64,000 nucleotides of DNA from Actinospineispora spinosispora DSM 44797 (GTDB lineage: Bacteria > Actinomycetota > Actinomycetes > Mycobacteriales > Pseudonocardiaceae): NCBI RefSeq assembly GCF_000429025.1, contig NZ_KE386833.1:1-64000 (forward strand), read 5' to 3'. Under the pieces are notes generated by a model that did not search any database, was not told where the DNA came from, and saw only the letters and a program-made list of their open reading frames with translations. Shown here piece by piece: positions 31,752 through 40,065 of this stretch. Every line of letters starts with the position of its first letter. Position 1 is the stretch's first letter. The position numbers and the translations under genes are program-made.

Positions 31752-32127
31752 CGCGACCAAAGTGACCACAGAGACTCCTGGGACTACGTGATCGCGCGAG
31801 GGCGCAGCCCGATGCGCAACGAAAGCGCCATCGGCCTGCCAGCAGGCACGGCGTGCACTCCACTCCCGCACGGCGTGCACGCACACTGCGCCTTTCCCCG
31901 CGATCCTGGCTAAGCACTTGGCGTGGCCGCCCGCTGTCAACCCTGAAACCTCGCCCCCGAGGCAGCGCAACCAGGAACCCGCGCGAGGCCGGCGTCAGCC
32001 GGGGGTTGAGAGCGGGCGGCCACGCCAAGACCATGGAGAGCCGGCGGGGATGCGCCCGCCACTCCGAGGTCCAGACGAAACGGGCACGTGCCCTCTCTCG
32101 CGCTGCATAGTACATTGCAACCTAGCT

Positions 32128-32154
32128 GGGTGAGTTCTGAAACAAGACTTACCC
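32128..32154. promoter_or_regulatory. Inverted repeat before the MFS gene
   Basis: GGGTGAGT (32128-32135) and ACTTACCC (32147-32154) pair at 7 of 8 positions around 11 bp, 36 bp before the ATG at 32190. It could be an operator for a TetR or similar regulator encoded elsewhere. Confidence 0.4.
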
Positions 32155-32189
32155 GGTAAATCGGCGAGCTAGGGATAAGGGCGGGCGAG

Positions 32190-33779
32190 ATGACGCGCAG
32201 TGTCGAGACGGAAACCCGTCCTCGCCCCGAGGCCGGGGTAGAGGCGGAGCCCAATCCCGCTCCGACGAGCTACGTGACCGAGAAGTGGGGACTGCCGCTG
32301 GGCGTGGTGGTGGTCGGCATGTTCATGTCGGTCCTCGACACCAGCATTGTGAACGTGGCCATCCCCAACATGCAGAAGGAGTACGGGGTCTCGCTCACCG
32401 ACATCGAGTGGGTCACCACGGCCTACACGCTCGCTCTCGGGGTGATCGTGCCGACCAGCTCGTGGCTGGGGGAGCGGCTGGGGATGCGTCGGCTGTACCT
32501 GATCTCGCTGCTCGGCTTCTCGCTGTTCTCCGCGGCGTGCGGAATGGCGGAGAACCTGGAGAGCATGATCATCTTTCGGGTGTTGCAGGCGCTCCCGGCC
32601 GGGGTCATCCCGGTGACCTGCATGACGATCCTGCTGCGCATGGTGCCGCCGTCGAAGCTCGGCATGGCGATGGGCATGTACGGGCTGGGCATCGTCGTCG
32701 CACCCGGCGTCGGACCGACGATCGGCGGCTACCTGGTGGAGTACTTCGACTGGCGGCTGATCTTCTACATCAACGTGCCGGTCGGTGTGCTGGGCGCGAT
32801 CGCCGCGATCGCGGTGCTGCCCAGGTTCCCCGCCTCACCCGGCAAACGGTTCGATCTGCCCGGGTTCATCTGTGTTGCCGCCGGTCTGTTCTGCCTGCTC
32901 CTGGCGGTCTCCGAAGGCAGCGACTGGGGTTGGACCGGCTACCGGGTGCTGATGCTGACCGTCGCCGGGATCAACCTGCTGGCACTGTTCGCGATCATCG
33001 AGCTGAACACCGCCGAGCCTCTACTGGACGTGCGTCCGCTGACCAACCTGCCGTTCCTCAACTCGATGCTGCTGGTCAGCGTGCTGTTCGTCGGTCTGTT
33101 CGCCGGCTTCTTCTACATCCCGGTGTTCCTGCAGCAGGGGCAGAACATCACCGCGATGAACACCGGCCTCACGGTGCTGCCGCAGGCGGCAGCGCTGGTG
33201 ATCATGACGCCGCTGGCGGGGCGGCTGTACGACCGGATCGGGGCACGATGGCTCGCCGTGGTCGGGCTGGGCATCGACGGCGTGGGGACGTTGATGCTCG
33301 CCGGCATCAACGCCGACGTGACCCGCGCCGAGCTGTCCTGGTGGATGGTGATCAGGGCCACCGGGGTCGGGCTGGCCATGATGCCGATCATCACCAGTGG
33401 CATCGCCGTGCTGCCGCCGTCGCTCACCGGCGCCGGCAGTACGTTCACCACCCTGTTCCAGCGGGTGGCCGCGGCGCTCGGGCTCGCCGCGCTCACCGGC
33501 CTGGCCACCGCGCAGCAGGCACAGTTCTGGGCCGACCGGTCGGCGCTGCTGCACGGGTTCGGCACGGTCGAGGACCCGCGCATCGTCGCCATGGGCCAGG
33601 GCGGGCCCGGTGGGCTGATCCCGCTGTGGCAACAGCTGCACCTGCGCGTCCAGGCCCAGGCCTACAGCAATATCTTCCTCATCGTGGGGGTCGCCACGAT
33701 CGGCGCGATGGTGTGCGCGTTGTTCCTACGTCATGGCCGCCCGGCCGGTGGCGCCAAGGCCGAGCCGGTCGAGATGTAG
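32190..33779 (+). CDS. DHA2-family drug efflux MFS transporter (EmrB/QacA type)
   Basis: The 529-residue protein has the 14-helix pattern of DHA2 drug:H+ antiporters. Helix 1 carries the motif-D-like VLDTSIVNVAIPNMQ, the loop 2-3 motif A is reduced to SSWLGERLGMRRLYL, and motif C lies in GLGIVVAPGVGPTIGGYLVEYFDWRLIFYINVPVG. It exports hydrophobic drugs or metabolites across the membrane. It is preceded by the 1-kb repeat element and an inverted repeat. No regulator is adjacent. Its 3' end overlaps, on the opposite strand, a small membrane-protein gene. Confidence 0.92.
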   Translation: MTRSVETETRPRPEAGVEAEPNPAPTSYVTEKWGLPLGVVVVGMFMSVLDTSIVNVAIPNMQKEYGVSLTDIEWVTTAYTLALGVIVPTSSWLGERLGMRRLYLISLLGFSLFSAACGMAENLESMIIFRVLQALPAGVIPVTCMTILLRMVPPSKLGMAMGMYGLGIVVAPGVGPTIGGYLVEYFDWRLIFYINVPVGVLGAIAAIAVLPRFPASPGKRFDLPGFICVAAGLFCLLLAVSEGSDWGWTGYRVLMLTVAGINLLALFAIIELNTAEPLLDVRPLTNLPFLNSMLLVSVLFVGLFAGFFYIPVFLQQGQNITAMNTGLTVLPQAAALVIMTPLAGRLYDRIGARWLAVVGLGIDGVGTLMLAGINADVTRAELSWWMVIRATGVGLAMMPIITSGIAVLPPSLTGAGSTFTTLFQRVAAALGLAALTGLATAQQAQFWADRSALLHGFGTVEDPRIVAMGQGGPGGLIPLWQQLHLRVQAQAYSNIFLIVGVATIGAMVCALFLRHGRPAGGAKAEPVEM

Positions 33780-33931
33780 CCGCGGCGCAGCCACCTGGTC
33801 AGCCGGGACAACAGCGCCACCGCCACCGTCGCGGCGGCGATCGCGACCCAGCGGACCGTGGGCGAGACACCGGGACGGGCCGTGGGCACGGGACCACCCG
33901 GCGAGGACCGAGCGTCCTCGGGCTCGGTCAC
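33731..33931 (-). CDS. Small single-span membrane protein
   Basis: A 66-residue frame starts with GTG at 33931 in a 4-bp GTGA overlap with the stop of the molybdenum hydroxylase gene. It contains one membrane segment, TVRWVAIAAATVAVALLSRL, followed by basic residues. Its 3' end overlaps the tail of the MFS gene by 49 bp in antisense. The coupled start is good evidence for translation; no family is recognised. Confidence 0.5.
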   Translation of the reverse strand: MTEPEDARSSPGGPVPTARPGVSPTVRWVAIAAATVAVALLSRLTRWLRRGYISTGSALAPPAGRP

Positions 33932-36336
33932 GCCGGCCCCTCGGGCGTCGGCAGCGCGGGATCGTCCGCGGGCTCCGGCCAGGGCCGGCCGGCCGCTTCG
34001 TCGAGCGCGCGCAGCACCCGCTCCGGGGTGATCGGCTGGTGCCACACCCGGGCGCCACGCTGCGCGAGCGCGTCGTTCACCGCGTTGTGCACCGCCGCCG
34101 GAGCGCCCGCCGCTCCCGCCTCGCCCGCGCCCTTGACACCCAACGCGGTGAGCGGGCTGGGCGTCTCGATGTGGGTGATGTGGATGTCGGGCAGGTCCGA
34201 ACCGGCCGGCAGCAGGTAGTCCAGCAGCGTCGAGGTGAGCAGCTGGCCGTCCTCGTCGTAGTACAGCCGTTCCAGCAGCGCCCCGCCGACGCCCTGCGCC
34301 ACGCCGCCCCGGATCTGGCCGTCGACGATCGTCGGGTTGATCAACACCCCGCAGTCCTCGACACAGCTGTAGCCGACCAGCCGCACCAGGCCGCTGTCCT
34401 CGTCGATCTCCACCACGGCCGCGTGTGCGCCGTTGTTGAACGTGACGTTCGGCCCGACGTACTCACCGACCACGGACAGCCCGACCCGCAGCTCGGGCGG
34501 CAGCTTCTGCGTCCGCCAGTGGGCCACCTCGGCGACCGCGCCCACGTCCATCCGGGTACCCGGCGCCCCGGTCACCCGGACCTGCCCGTCGACCAGCTCC
34601 AGGTCCGCCGGGTCCGCCTCCATCAGGTGCCCGGCGATGGCGAGGATGCGCTCCCGGACCTCACGCGAGGCCGACGCGGCGGCGCCGGAGCTGACCACGG
34701 CCGACCGGCTGGCCCAGACACCCGTTCCGTGCGGAACGGTCTTGGTGTCGCCGCTGAGCACGGTGATCTGCTCGAACGACACACCCAGATGGTCGGCGAC
34801 GACCTGCGCGGCGGTGGTGTGCAAGCCCTGGCCCTGGCCGGGGGTGCCGAGCAGGACGGTGACCGAACCGTCCGCCTCCATCCGCACCTCGACCTGGTCG
34901 TGCGCGGTGATCGGGGCGCCCCGGGCGCCGTAGAACGCCACGCCGGGTGCGGTGACCTCGACGAAACAGGCCAGCCCGACACCGAGCAGAGCGCCCCGGG
35001 TGCGTGCCTGTTCCTTGCGTTCGGCCAGCGCCTCGGGCCCGATGTCCCGCAGCAGCAGGCGCAGCGACTCCTGATGGGACCCGCTGTCGTAGACGTGCCC
35101 GGTGACCGAGGTGAACGGCAGTTCGTCGGGGTTGATGAGGTTGCGTCTGCGCAGCTCGGCGGCGTCGATCCCGAGCCGGCGGGCCGCCTCGTCCAGCAGC
35201 GCCTCCATCACCAGGATCGCCACCGGGTGGCCCACCCCCCGGTACACCGCGAGTGGGGCCTTGTTCGTGATCGCCACCCGCAGATGCGCGCGGTACACCG
35301 GCACCCGGTACGGCCCCGGCATGATCGTCGCCACCTGGATGCCCTCGGTGACCATGGTGCGCGGGTAGACGGAGAACGCGCCACCATCGCTGATCACCTC
35401 GGCGCGCATCCCGAGGATGGTCCCATCGGCCGCGAGCGCCACCGCCGCGACGACGCGCTCGTCGCGTGCCTGGGTGTCGGACTGCAGCGCCTCCGCGCGG
35501 TCCTGGATCCACTTGACCGGGCGGCCCAGCAGCATGCTCGCCAGACAGGTGGCCAGCTCGTCCGGATACACGTGCGCCTTCATGCCGAACGCGCCGCCGA
35601 CCTCGTCGGTGAGGATGCGCACGCTGCTCTCCCGCAGGCCGAGCAGCTCCGCGAACGTCGACTGCAGCATGTGCGGGGCCTGCGTGGACAACCGCGCGGT
35701 CAACGCGCGGGCGACCGGGTCGAACTCGGCGACCGCCCCTCTCGGCTCGATCGAGGTGGCGGTGTGCCGCGCGGTCGACATGCCGATCTCGACGACCTCC
35801 GCCGCCTCGGCGAACGCCGCCTCCACGTCACCACCGCCGAAGCGGCCCTCGAACGCCAGGTTGGTGCCGAGCTCGTCGTGGACCAGGACCGAGCCGGGTT
35901 CCACCGCGCGGATCGGGTCGGTCACCGCGGTCAGGTCGGAGTACTCCACCTCGACGAGCTCGGCGGCGTCCTCGGCCTCCGCCCGGCTGGCGGCCACCAC
36001 GATCGCGACCGGCTCGCCGACGTAGTGCACCTTGCCGGTGGCCAGCGGCCGCTGGTCGCCGGACACCAGCCCCGGCCAGTCGAGCAGTCCCTTCCACGAC
36101 CGGCACAGCGGGTTGACGTCGTCGGCGGTGTAGACCGCGTGCACCCCGTCCGCCCGCAGCGCCGCCGCCACCTCGATGGCGGCGATCTCGGCGTGTGCCA
36201 CGGGCGAACGGACGAACGCGGCGTGCAGACATCGGGTCGGCGTGACGTCGTCGGCGTAGCGACCCCGGCCGAGCAGGATGCGCGGGTCCTCGACCCGGCG
36301 GACCCGCCTGCCGACCCAACCCTCGGTGAGGCTCAC
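33928..36336 (-). CDS. Molybdenum hydroxylase large subunit (xanthine dehydrogenase/CoxL family)
   Basis: The 802-residue protein is full length for the Mo-cofactor subunit. It has GRGRYADDV near the start, VGEPVAIVVA, the molybdopterin segment DEVGGAFGMKAHVYPDE, the loop VYRGVGHP near residue 366 and the catalytic Glu in GVKGAGEAG near 740. The loop lacks the Cys of true form-I CO dehydrogenase (AYRCSFR), so an aldehyde or N-heterocycle hydroxylase is more likely. GTG at 36336 overlaps the iron-sulfur gene by 4 bp. It needs Mo-cytosine dinucleotide; no maturation gene is adjacent. Confidence 0.92.
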   Translation of the reverse strand: MSLTEGWVGRRVRRVEDPRILLGRGRYADDVTPTRCLHAAFVRSPVAHAEIAAIEVAAALRADGVHAVYTADDVNPLCRSWKGLLDWPGLVSGDQRPLATGKVHYVGEPVAIVVAASRAEAEDAAELVEVEYSDLTAVTDPIRAVEPGSVLVHDELGTNLAFEGRFGGGDVEAAFAEAAEVVEIGMSTARHTATSIEPRGAVAEFDPVARALTARLSTQAPHMLQSTFAELLGLRESSVRILTDEVGGAFGMKAHVYPDELATCLASMLLGRPVKWIQDRAEALQSDTQARDERVVAAVALAADGTILGMRAEVISDGGAFSVYPRTMVTEGIQVATIMPGPYRVPVYRAHLRVAITNKAPLAVYRGVGHPVAILVMEALLDEAARRLGIDAAELRRRNLINPDELPFTSVTGHVYDSGSHQESLRLLLRDIGPEALAERKEQARTRGALLGVGLACFVEVTAPGVAFYGARGAPITAHDQVEVRMEADGSVTVLLGTPGQGQGLHTTAAQVVADHLGVSFEQITVLSGDTKTVPHGTGVWASRSAVVSSGAAASASREVRERILAIAGHLMEADPADLELVDGQVRVTGAPGTRMDVGAVAEVAHWRTQKLPPELRVGLSVVGEYVGPNVTFNNGAHAAVVEIDEDSGLVRLVGYSCVEDCGVLINPTIVDGQIRGGVAQGVGGALLERLYYDEDGQLLTSTLLDYLLPAGSDLPDIHITHIETPSPLTALGVKGAGEAGAAGAPAAVHNAVNDALAQRGARVWHQPITPERVLRALDEAAGRPWPEPADDPALPTPEGPA

Positions 36337-36830
36337 GACCGCTCGCCTCGTTCACCGAGCTCGGCGGAGTACTCGGCCACCGCGTCGATGATCGGTTGAT
36401 AGCCGGTGCACCGGCAGATGTTGCCGGACAGCCGCGCTCGAATCTCGTCCCGGGTCATCGCGGGTGCCTCTCGCACCGCCGCAACGGCCGCCATCAGGAA
36501 CCCGGGTGTGCAGAATCCGCATTGCAGCGCCTGGTGCTTCCAGAACTTCTCCTGCAACGGATGCATGTCACCACCGGCGAGGCCTTCGACGGTGTCCACC
36601 CGCGCGCCCTCGGCCTGCACCGCCAGCGTGAGACAGCTGCGTACCGGCAGGTCGTCGAGCAGCACCGTGCAGGCCCCGCACACACCCTGTTCACAGCCCA
36701 GGTGGGTTCCGGTCAGTCCCAGCTCGTGACGCAGCAGGTCGGCGAGCGTGGTGCGTGGCGTGACGTGGCCGGTCTCGGCGCGCCCGTTGATGATGAGCCG
36801 GACCGGCGCCGGCTCGTGTGCCTCACGCAT
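36333..36830 (-). CDS. Molybdenum hydroxylase [2Fe-2S] subunit
   Basis: The 165-residue small subunit has both cluster sites: plant-type Cys46, Cys51, Cys54 and Cys66 (GCEQGVCGACTVLL...SC) and the alpha-helical site Cys104, Cys107, Cys139 and Cys141 (QCGFCTPG...CRCTGYQPI). It carries electrons from the Mo centre to FAD. The ATG at 36830 overlaps the FAD subunit gene by 8 bp. The gene order is medium-small-large (FAD, FeS, Mo). Confidence 0.95.
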   Translation of the reverse strand: MREAHEPAPVRLIINGRAETGHVTPRTTLADLLRHELGLTGTHLGCEQGVCGACTVLLDDLPVRSCLTLAVQAEGARVDTVEGLAGGDMHPLQEKFWKHQALQCGFCTPGFLMAAVAAVREAPAMTRDEIRARLSGNICRCTGYQPIIDAVAEYSAELGERGERS

Positions 36831-37701
36831 GTGCCACCGCCAACCTGCCGGCCGCCTCGGCCAGCGACCGTCGAACCAGCCGGGTGCCGGCGCGGCGGCG
36901 GTAGGTCGCCGAGCCGTGCAGGTCACCCAGGACGTCCACCCCGTCGAACGCGTGCTCGGCGGCCTCGCTCAACAGCCCGTCGCTCAGCGGTTCGCCGACC
37001 AGCAGCTGCTCGGCGGCGGTGGCGCGGACCGGCGCACCCGCCACACCGAACAGCGCGACCCTGGCCTGCGTGCAGCGGCCGTCCGGGTCGGCGTCGAGCA
37101 CCACGATGACGCCGACCAGAGCGAAGTCCCCCTGACGCCGGGCGATCTCCCGCACCGACCAGCCCGAGGTGGGGGACGGACACGGCAGCTCGACCCCGGC
37201 GACCAGCTCACCCTCGTCGAGTGCGTTCGTGTAGGGCCCGAGCAGGAAGTCCTCGGCCGCGATCCGCCGTCGCCCCCGGGCACACGCGACCTGCACCGAA
37301 CCGTCGAGGGCCAACAGCAGCGCCGGAATCTCGGCGGCCGGGTCGGCGTGCGCCACGGAACCGCACAGCGTGCCCCTCGACCGGATCTCCACGTGCCCGA
37401 CCTGGCCTAGGCACGCGACGAGCAGCGGGTGTGCGTCCCGGATCTCGGGGCTCGCCTCCGCCGCCCCGGTGGTGACCGCGGCCGACACGACCACCTGCTC
37501 CTCGCTCGCCACATGACCTTGCAGATCGGCCGCACCGGTGATGTCGACCAGCAGCTCGGGCCGGGACATCCGCAGCGCCATGAGCGGCAGGAGGCTCTGG
37601 CCGCCGCCCAGTACCCGGGCGTCCTCGCCGTGCTCGTCGAGCAGCGACGTGGCTTCTTCGAGCGACCCCGCGCGGTGATAGGCGAACGGCGGCAGCTTCA
37701 C
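36823..37701 (-). CDS. Molybdenum hydroxylase FAD-binding subunit
   Basis: The 292-residue protein begins KLPPFAYHRAGSLEEATSLLDEHGEDARVLGGGQSLLPLMALRM, with the FAD pyrophosphate loop, and has a second flavin motif IRSRGTLCGSVAHADPAAEIPALLLAL. This is the CoxM/FAD_binding_5 architecture. GTG at 37701 has GAGGAGG 7 bp upstream; a longer frame has no such site. The 111 bp between it and the dipeptidase gene holds nothing obvious, so a separate promoter or read-through are both possible. Confidence 0.92.
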   Translation of the reverse strand: MKLPPFAYHRAGSLEEATSLLDEHGEDARVLGGGQSLLPLMALRMSRPELLVDITGAADLQGHVASEEQVVVSAAVTTGAAEASPEIRDAHPLLVACLGQVGHVEIRSRGTLCGSVAHADPAAEIPALLLALDGSVQVACARGRRRIAAEDFLLGPYTNALDEGELVAGVELPCPSPTSGWSVREIARRQGDFALVGVIVVLDADPDGRCTQARVALFGVAGAPVRATAAEQLLVGEPLSDGLLSEAAEHAFDGVDVLGDLHGSATYRRRAGTRLVRRSLAEAAGRLAVAHA

Positions 37702-37812
37702 GGCACGTCCTCCTCGACGGTCGGCAAGCGCACCAGCATGCTCGCACGCCCGGTCCCTCATCGCTCAGTCAAACGTGCTGACCAGGCAGAACCGTTTCTT
37801 CAGGGTCGGCGT

Positions 37813-38922
37813 CTAGGCGGACCGAGGGCCGTCGAGCTCGTCGATCGTGGCGAGTGACGGTGGTTCGGTGCGGCGCAGGCTCGTCGAGACGTCCTCGACG
37901 TCACGCAGGACACGCAGTGCGTTTCGCCAGGTGAGGCCGGCCAGATCGGTGGTGGACCAGCCTCGGCCCATGAGCTCGGCGATCAGGTTGGGATAGCCCG
38001 AGACGTCCGGCAACCCGTCGGGGGTGGATCTGGTGCCGTCGAAATCTCCGCCGATACCGAGATGGTCGATTCCGGCGACCTCACGCATGTGGTCCAGGTG
38101 GTCGGCGACGTCGGCCACTGTGGCGACCTGCCGAGGCTTACGCCGGGGCAGGATGAACCGCGGCACGAAGGTGACCATGGCGATGCCACCGTTGGCGGGT
38201 AGCCGGGTCAGCACGTCGTCGGGGATGTTGCGCGGATGCGGACAGAGGGCGCGCGCGGACGAGTGGGAGAAGATCACCGGCGCCCGTGTCGCCCCGAGCG
38301 CGTCGCGCATCGTGTCGGCGGAGACATGGGACAGGTCCACCATCATGCCCAGACGGTTCATCTCGTGAACGACCGCGACGCCGAACCGGGTCAGCCCGCG
38401 AGCGACCGGCTCGTCGGTGGCGGAGTCCGCCCACCGCACGTTGTGGTTGTGGGTGAGGGTCAGGTAGCGGACGCCCAATGTGTACAGCGCGCGGAGGGTA
38501 CCCAGCGAGCAGGCGATGGAATGCCCGCCCTCGGCGCCGAGCAGGGAGGCGATCCGTCCGTCGGTTCTGGCGTCGAGGACGTCGGCGGCTGAGCGTGCCA
38601 GCCGCAGCTGGTCGGGATAACGCTCCGCCATGGCGTGAACGCAGTCGACCTGTTCCAGCACGGCGGCGACCGCGGCGTCCCCGCTCAGCTCGGCGGGGAC
38701 GTAGACCGACCAGAACTGCGCGCCGACGCCGCCGGCACGCATTCGGGGCAGGTCGGTGTGCAGGTGCCCGGACTGGTCGGTGGCGATGTCACGCAGGCTG
38801 AAGTCGTAGCCGACCTGCTTGCGCAGCGCCCAGGGCAGGTCGTTGTGCCCGTCGATCACCGGATACTCGGCCAGCAGTGCCTGGGCCCGCGCCATCAGCA
38901 GCGGGTCGGCCCGGTAGGTCAT
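37813..38922 (-). CDS. Membrane-dipeptidase-like enzyme (peptidase M19)
   Basis: The 369-residue protein has the M19 zinc motif VIDGHNDLPWALR near residue 22, Glu in LLGAEGGHSIA, and later metal and substrate residues in VDLSHVSADTM, IFSHSSARALCPHPRNIPDD and IGGDFDG. M19 enzymes cleave dipeptides, often with a D-residue at the C-terminal side, and related members act on other small amides. No signal peptide is present, so it is cytoplasmic. It lies 27 bp after the racemase gene, matching a D-amino-acid or dipeptide pathway. Confidence 0.9.
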   Translation of the reverse strand: MTYRADPLLMARAQALLAEYPVIDGHNDLPWALRKQVGYDFSLRDIATDQSGHLHTDLPRMRAGGVGAQFWSVYVPAELSGDAAVAAVLEQVDCVHAMAERYPDQLRLARSAADVLDARTDGRIASLLGAEGGHSIACSLGTLRALYTLGVRYLTLTHNHNVRWADSATDEPVARGLTRFGVAVVHEMNRLGMMVDLSHVSADTMRDALGATRAPVIFSHSSARALCPHPRNIPDDVLTRLPANGGIAMVTFVPRFILPRRKPRQVATVADVADHLDHMREVAGIDHLGIGGDFDGTRSTPDGLPDVSGYPNLIAELMGRGWSTTDLAGLTWRNALRVLRDVEDVSTSLRRTEPPSLATIDELDGPRSA

Positions 38923-38949
38923 CCGGTTCCCTCACCAGAGGCGAGCGCC

Positions 38950-40065
38950 CTACCCACCGGAGACTTCGGCGAGGTGCACACGGTCGGGCCGCTGGGTGTG
39001 GCGTCCCAGGTGCTCGACCTTGGCGACGAACGGAGAGGTCATCGCCTGGACGAGGGCGCCGTAGGCGACGCCGAAGGCGAGCTCGTCGCCGACGGCGACG
39101 AGATGGTCCCCCAGCTCGACGACCAGGTGGTCGCTGCTCATCCCGAGGATCGTGATGCCGTCGGGAGGGCACAGACCGTCGAGTTCGACGTCCTGACGGC
39201 CGAGCGCCAGGATCGCCTGACGGACCGTGCCGATGCCGGTGCGGACCGGCGCCTCGCCGTAGGCGGCCTGCGCACGGTCTCCCCAGGGCTGAGCGGGTTT
39301 CGTGGCGACCTCGATGACCTCGGCGATCAGGGTGAAGGCGTCCGTGTGCAGGCCGGCGATCGGTGTCCGGTGCAGTGGGTCGACGCCGAGGAGAATGGCT
39401 TCGCCGAGCCGGAGCTCGTCGATCCTGCCGACCGCGCCCGTGCTCAGTGCCCAGCCGAGGTTGGCGGAGTTGCCGCCCGAGACGGTGCCGAGTGAGATCC
39501 CGTGCAGCGCCTCGATGTCGTCCACGAGGCCGCTGAGGACACCCATGTTCCGGTCGTCGGGTACGACGCCGTTCTGGCAGGCGAGGTTGGCGCCGAGCCC
39601 GACGAGCCGCAGCGACGGATGGTCGAGGACGACACGCGCGGCGTCGGCGGCGTCGTCGGGAGCGATGCCCTCACGCAGGTCGCCCAGCTCGATCATGAGC
39701 ACGATCCCGTGCGTCCGTCCCGCGCGCAACGCCGCACCGTCGAGGGCGGCCAGCACGACGGCCTCGGTGTTCAGGCTGACATCGGCGACCGCCACCACCC
39801 GTCGTGCCTGACTGAGCATGGGCGAGCGGATCAACGTCCGTGATGCCGACCGGCCGGGTCCCGCCAGCCGGGTCAGGTTCGGGACCCGGGAGTCGCCGAG
39901 GCCCGAGGCACCGCCGCGCAGCATCGCGGCGCCGATCTCGGGCGATCCCAGCACGGCCTTGGTGACCCCGGTGACCCGGATGCCCGTGGGCATCAGCCGG
40001 TCGACCAGCGAACGGGTGTTCTGTTCGAGCTTGTCGAGATCGCTCTCGATCCGCGGCGCGGTCAC
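38950..40065 (-). CDS. PLP-dependent amino-acid racemase (Orr/alanine-racemase N-domain family)
   Basis: The 371-residue protein has the fold-type III PLP lysine, Lys36 in VTGVTKAVLGS, and the barrel segments VADVSLNTEAVVLAAL, IVLMIELGDLREGI and TVSGGNSANLGWAL. This pattern is that of the alanine/ornithine racemase (Orr-like) group. The GTG start overlaps the DUF1611 gene by 4 bp, implying coupled translation. Together with the dipeptidase and DUF1611 protein it points to racemisation of an amino acid released from peptides. Confidence 0.88.
   Translation of the reverse strand: MTAPRIESDLDKLEQNTRSLVDRLMPTGIRVTGVTKAVLGSPEIGAAMLRGGASGLGDSRVPNLTRLAGPGRSASRTLIRSPMLSQARRVVAVADVSLNTEAVVLAALDGAALRAGRTHGIVLMIELGDLREGIAPDDAADAARVVLDHPSLRLVGLGANLACQNGVVPDDRNMGVLSGLVDDIEALHGISLGTVSGGNSANLGWALSTGAVGRIDELRLGEAILLGVDPLHRTPIAGLHTDAFTLIAEVIEVATKPAQPWGDRAQAAYGEAPVRTGIGTVRQAILALGRQDVELDGLCPPDGITILGMSSDHLVVELGDHLVAVGDELAFGVAYGALVQAMTSPFVAKVEHLGRHTQRPDRVHLAEVSGG

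Larger units (their letters stand above)
31070..32053. repeat. Non-coding multi-palindromic repeat element, about 1 kb
   Basis: Ends of roughly 160 bp (31070-31228 and 31896-32053) are inverted copies of each other with scattered differences. Within each, a 113-114-bp block (31095-31208; 31917-32029) begins CTTGGCGTGGCCG and ends CGGCCACGCCAAG, so the block has its own inverted ends. The interior holds two diverged direct copies, about 31201-31478 and 31515-31800, each with a 68-bp dyad. No coding frame has plausible start, ribosome site and conservation between copies. It occupies the whole gap between marR and the MFS gene. Confidence 0.75.

Noticed and set aside
31179..31970. A 263-codon frame and several others inside the 1-kb repeat element
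   Set aside because: The frames arise from repeat copies in both orientations, lack ribosome sites, and change frame between the two direct copies.
31070..32053. CRISPR array
   Set aside because: The repeats here are long, few and diverged, with no regular repeat-spacer pattern and no cas genes. No array is seen elsewhere in the window.
33733..36399. An 888-codon open frame on the plus strand
   Set aside because: It is antisense to the molybdenum hydroxylase gene. It has no domain, and its His/Arg/Pro-rich composition is typical of shadows.
33928..37701. Carbon monoxide dehydrogenase (form I CoxMSL)
   Set aside because: The subunit layout matches, but the large subunit active-site loop reads VYRGVGHP and lacks the Cys of form I enzymes.
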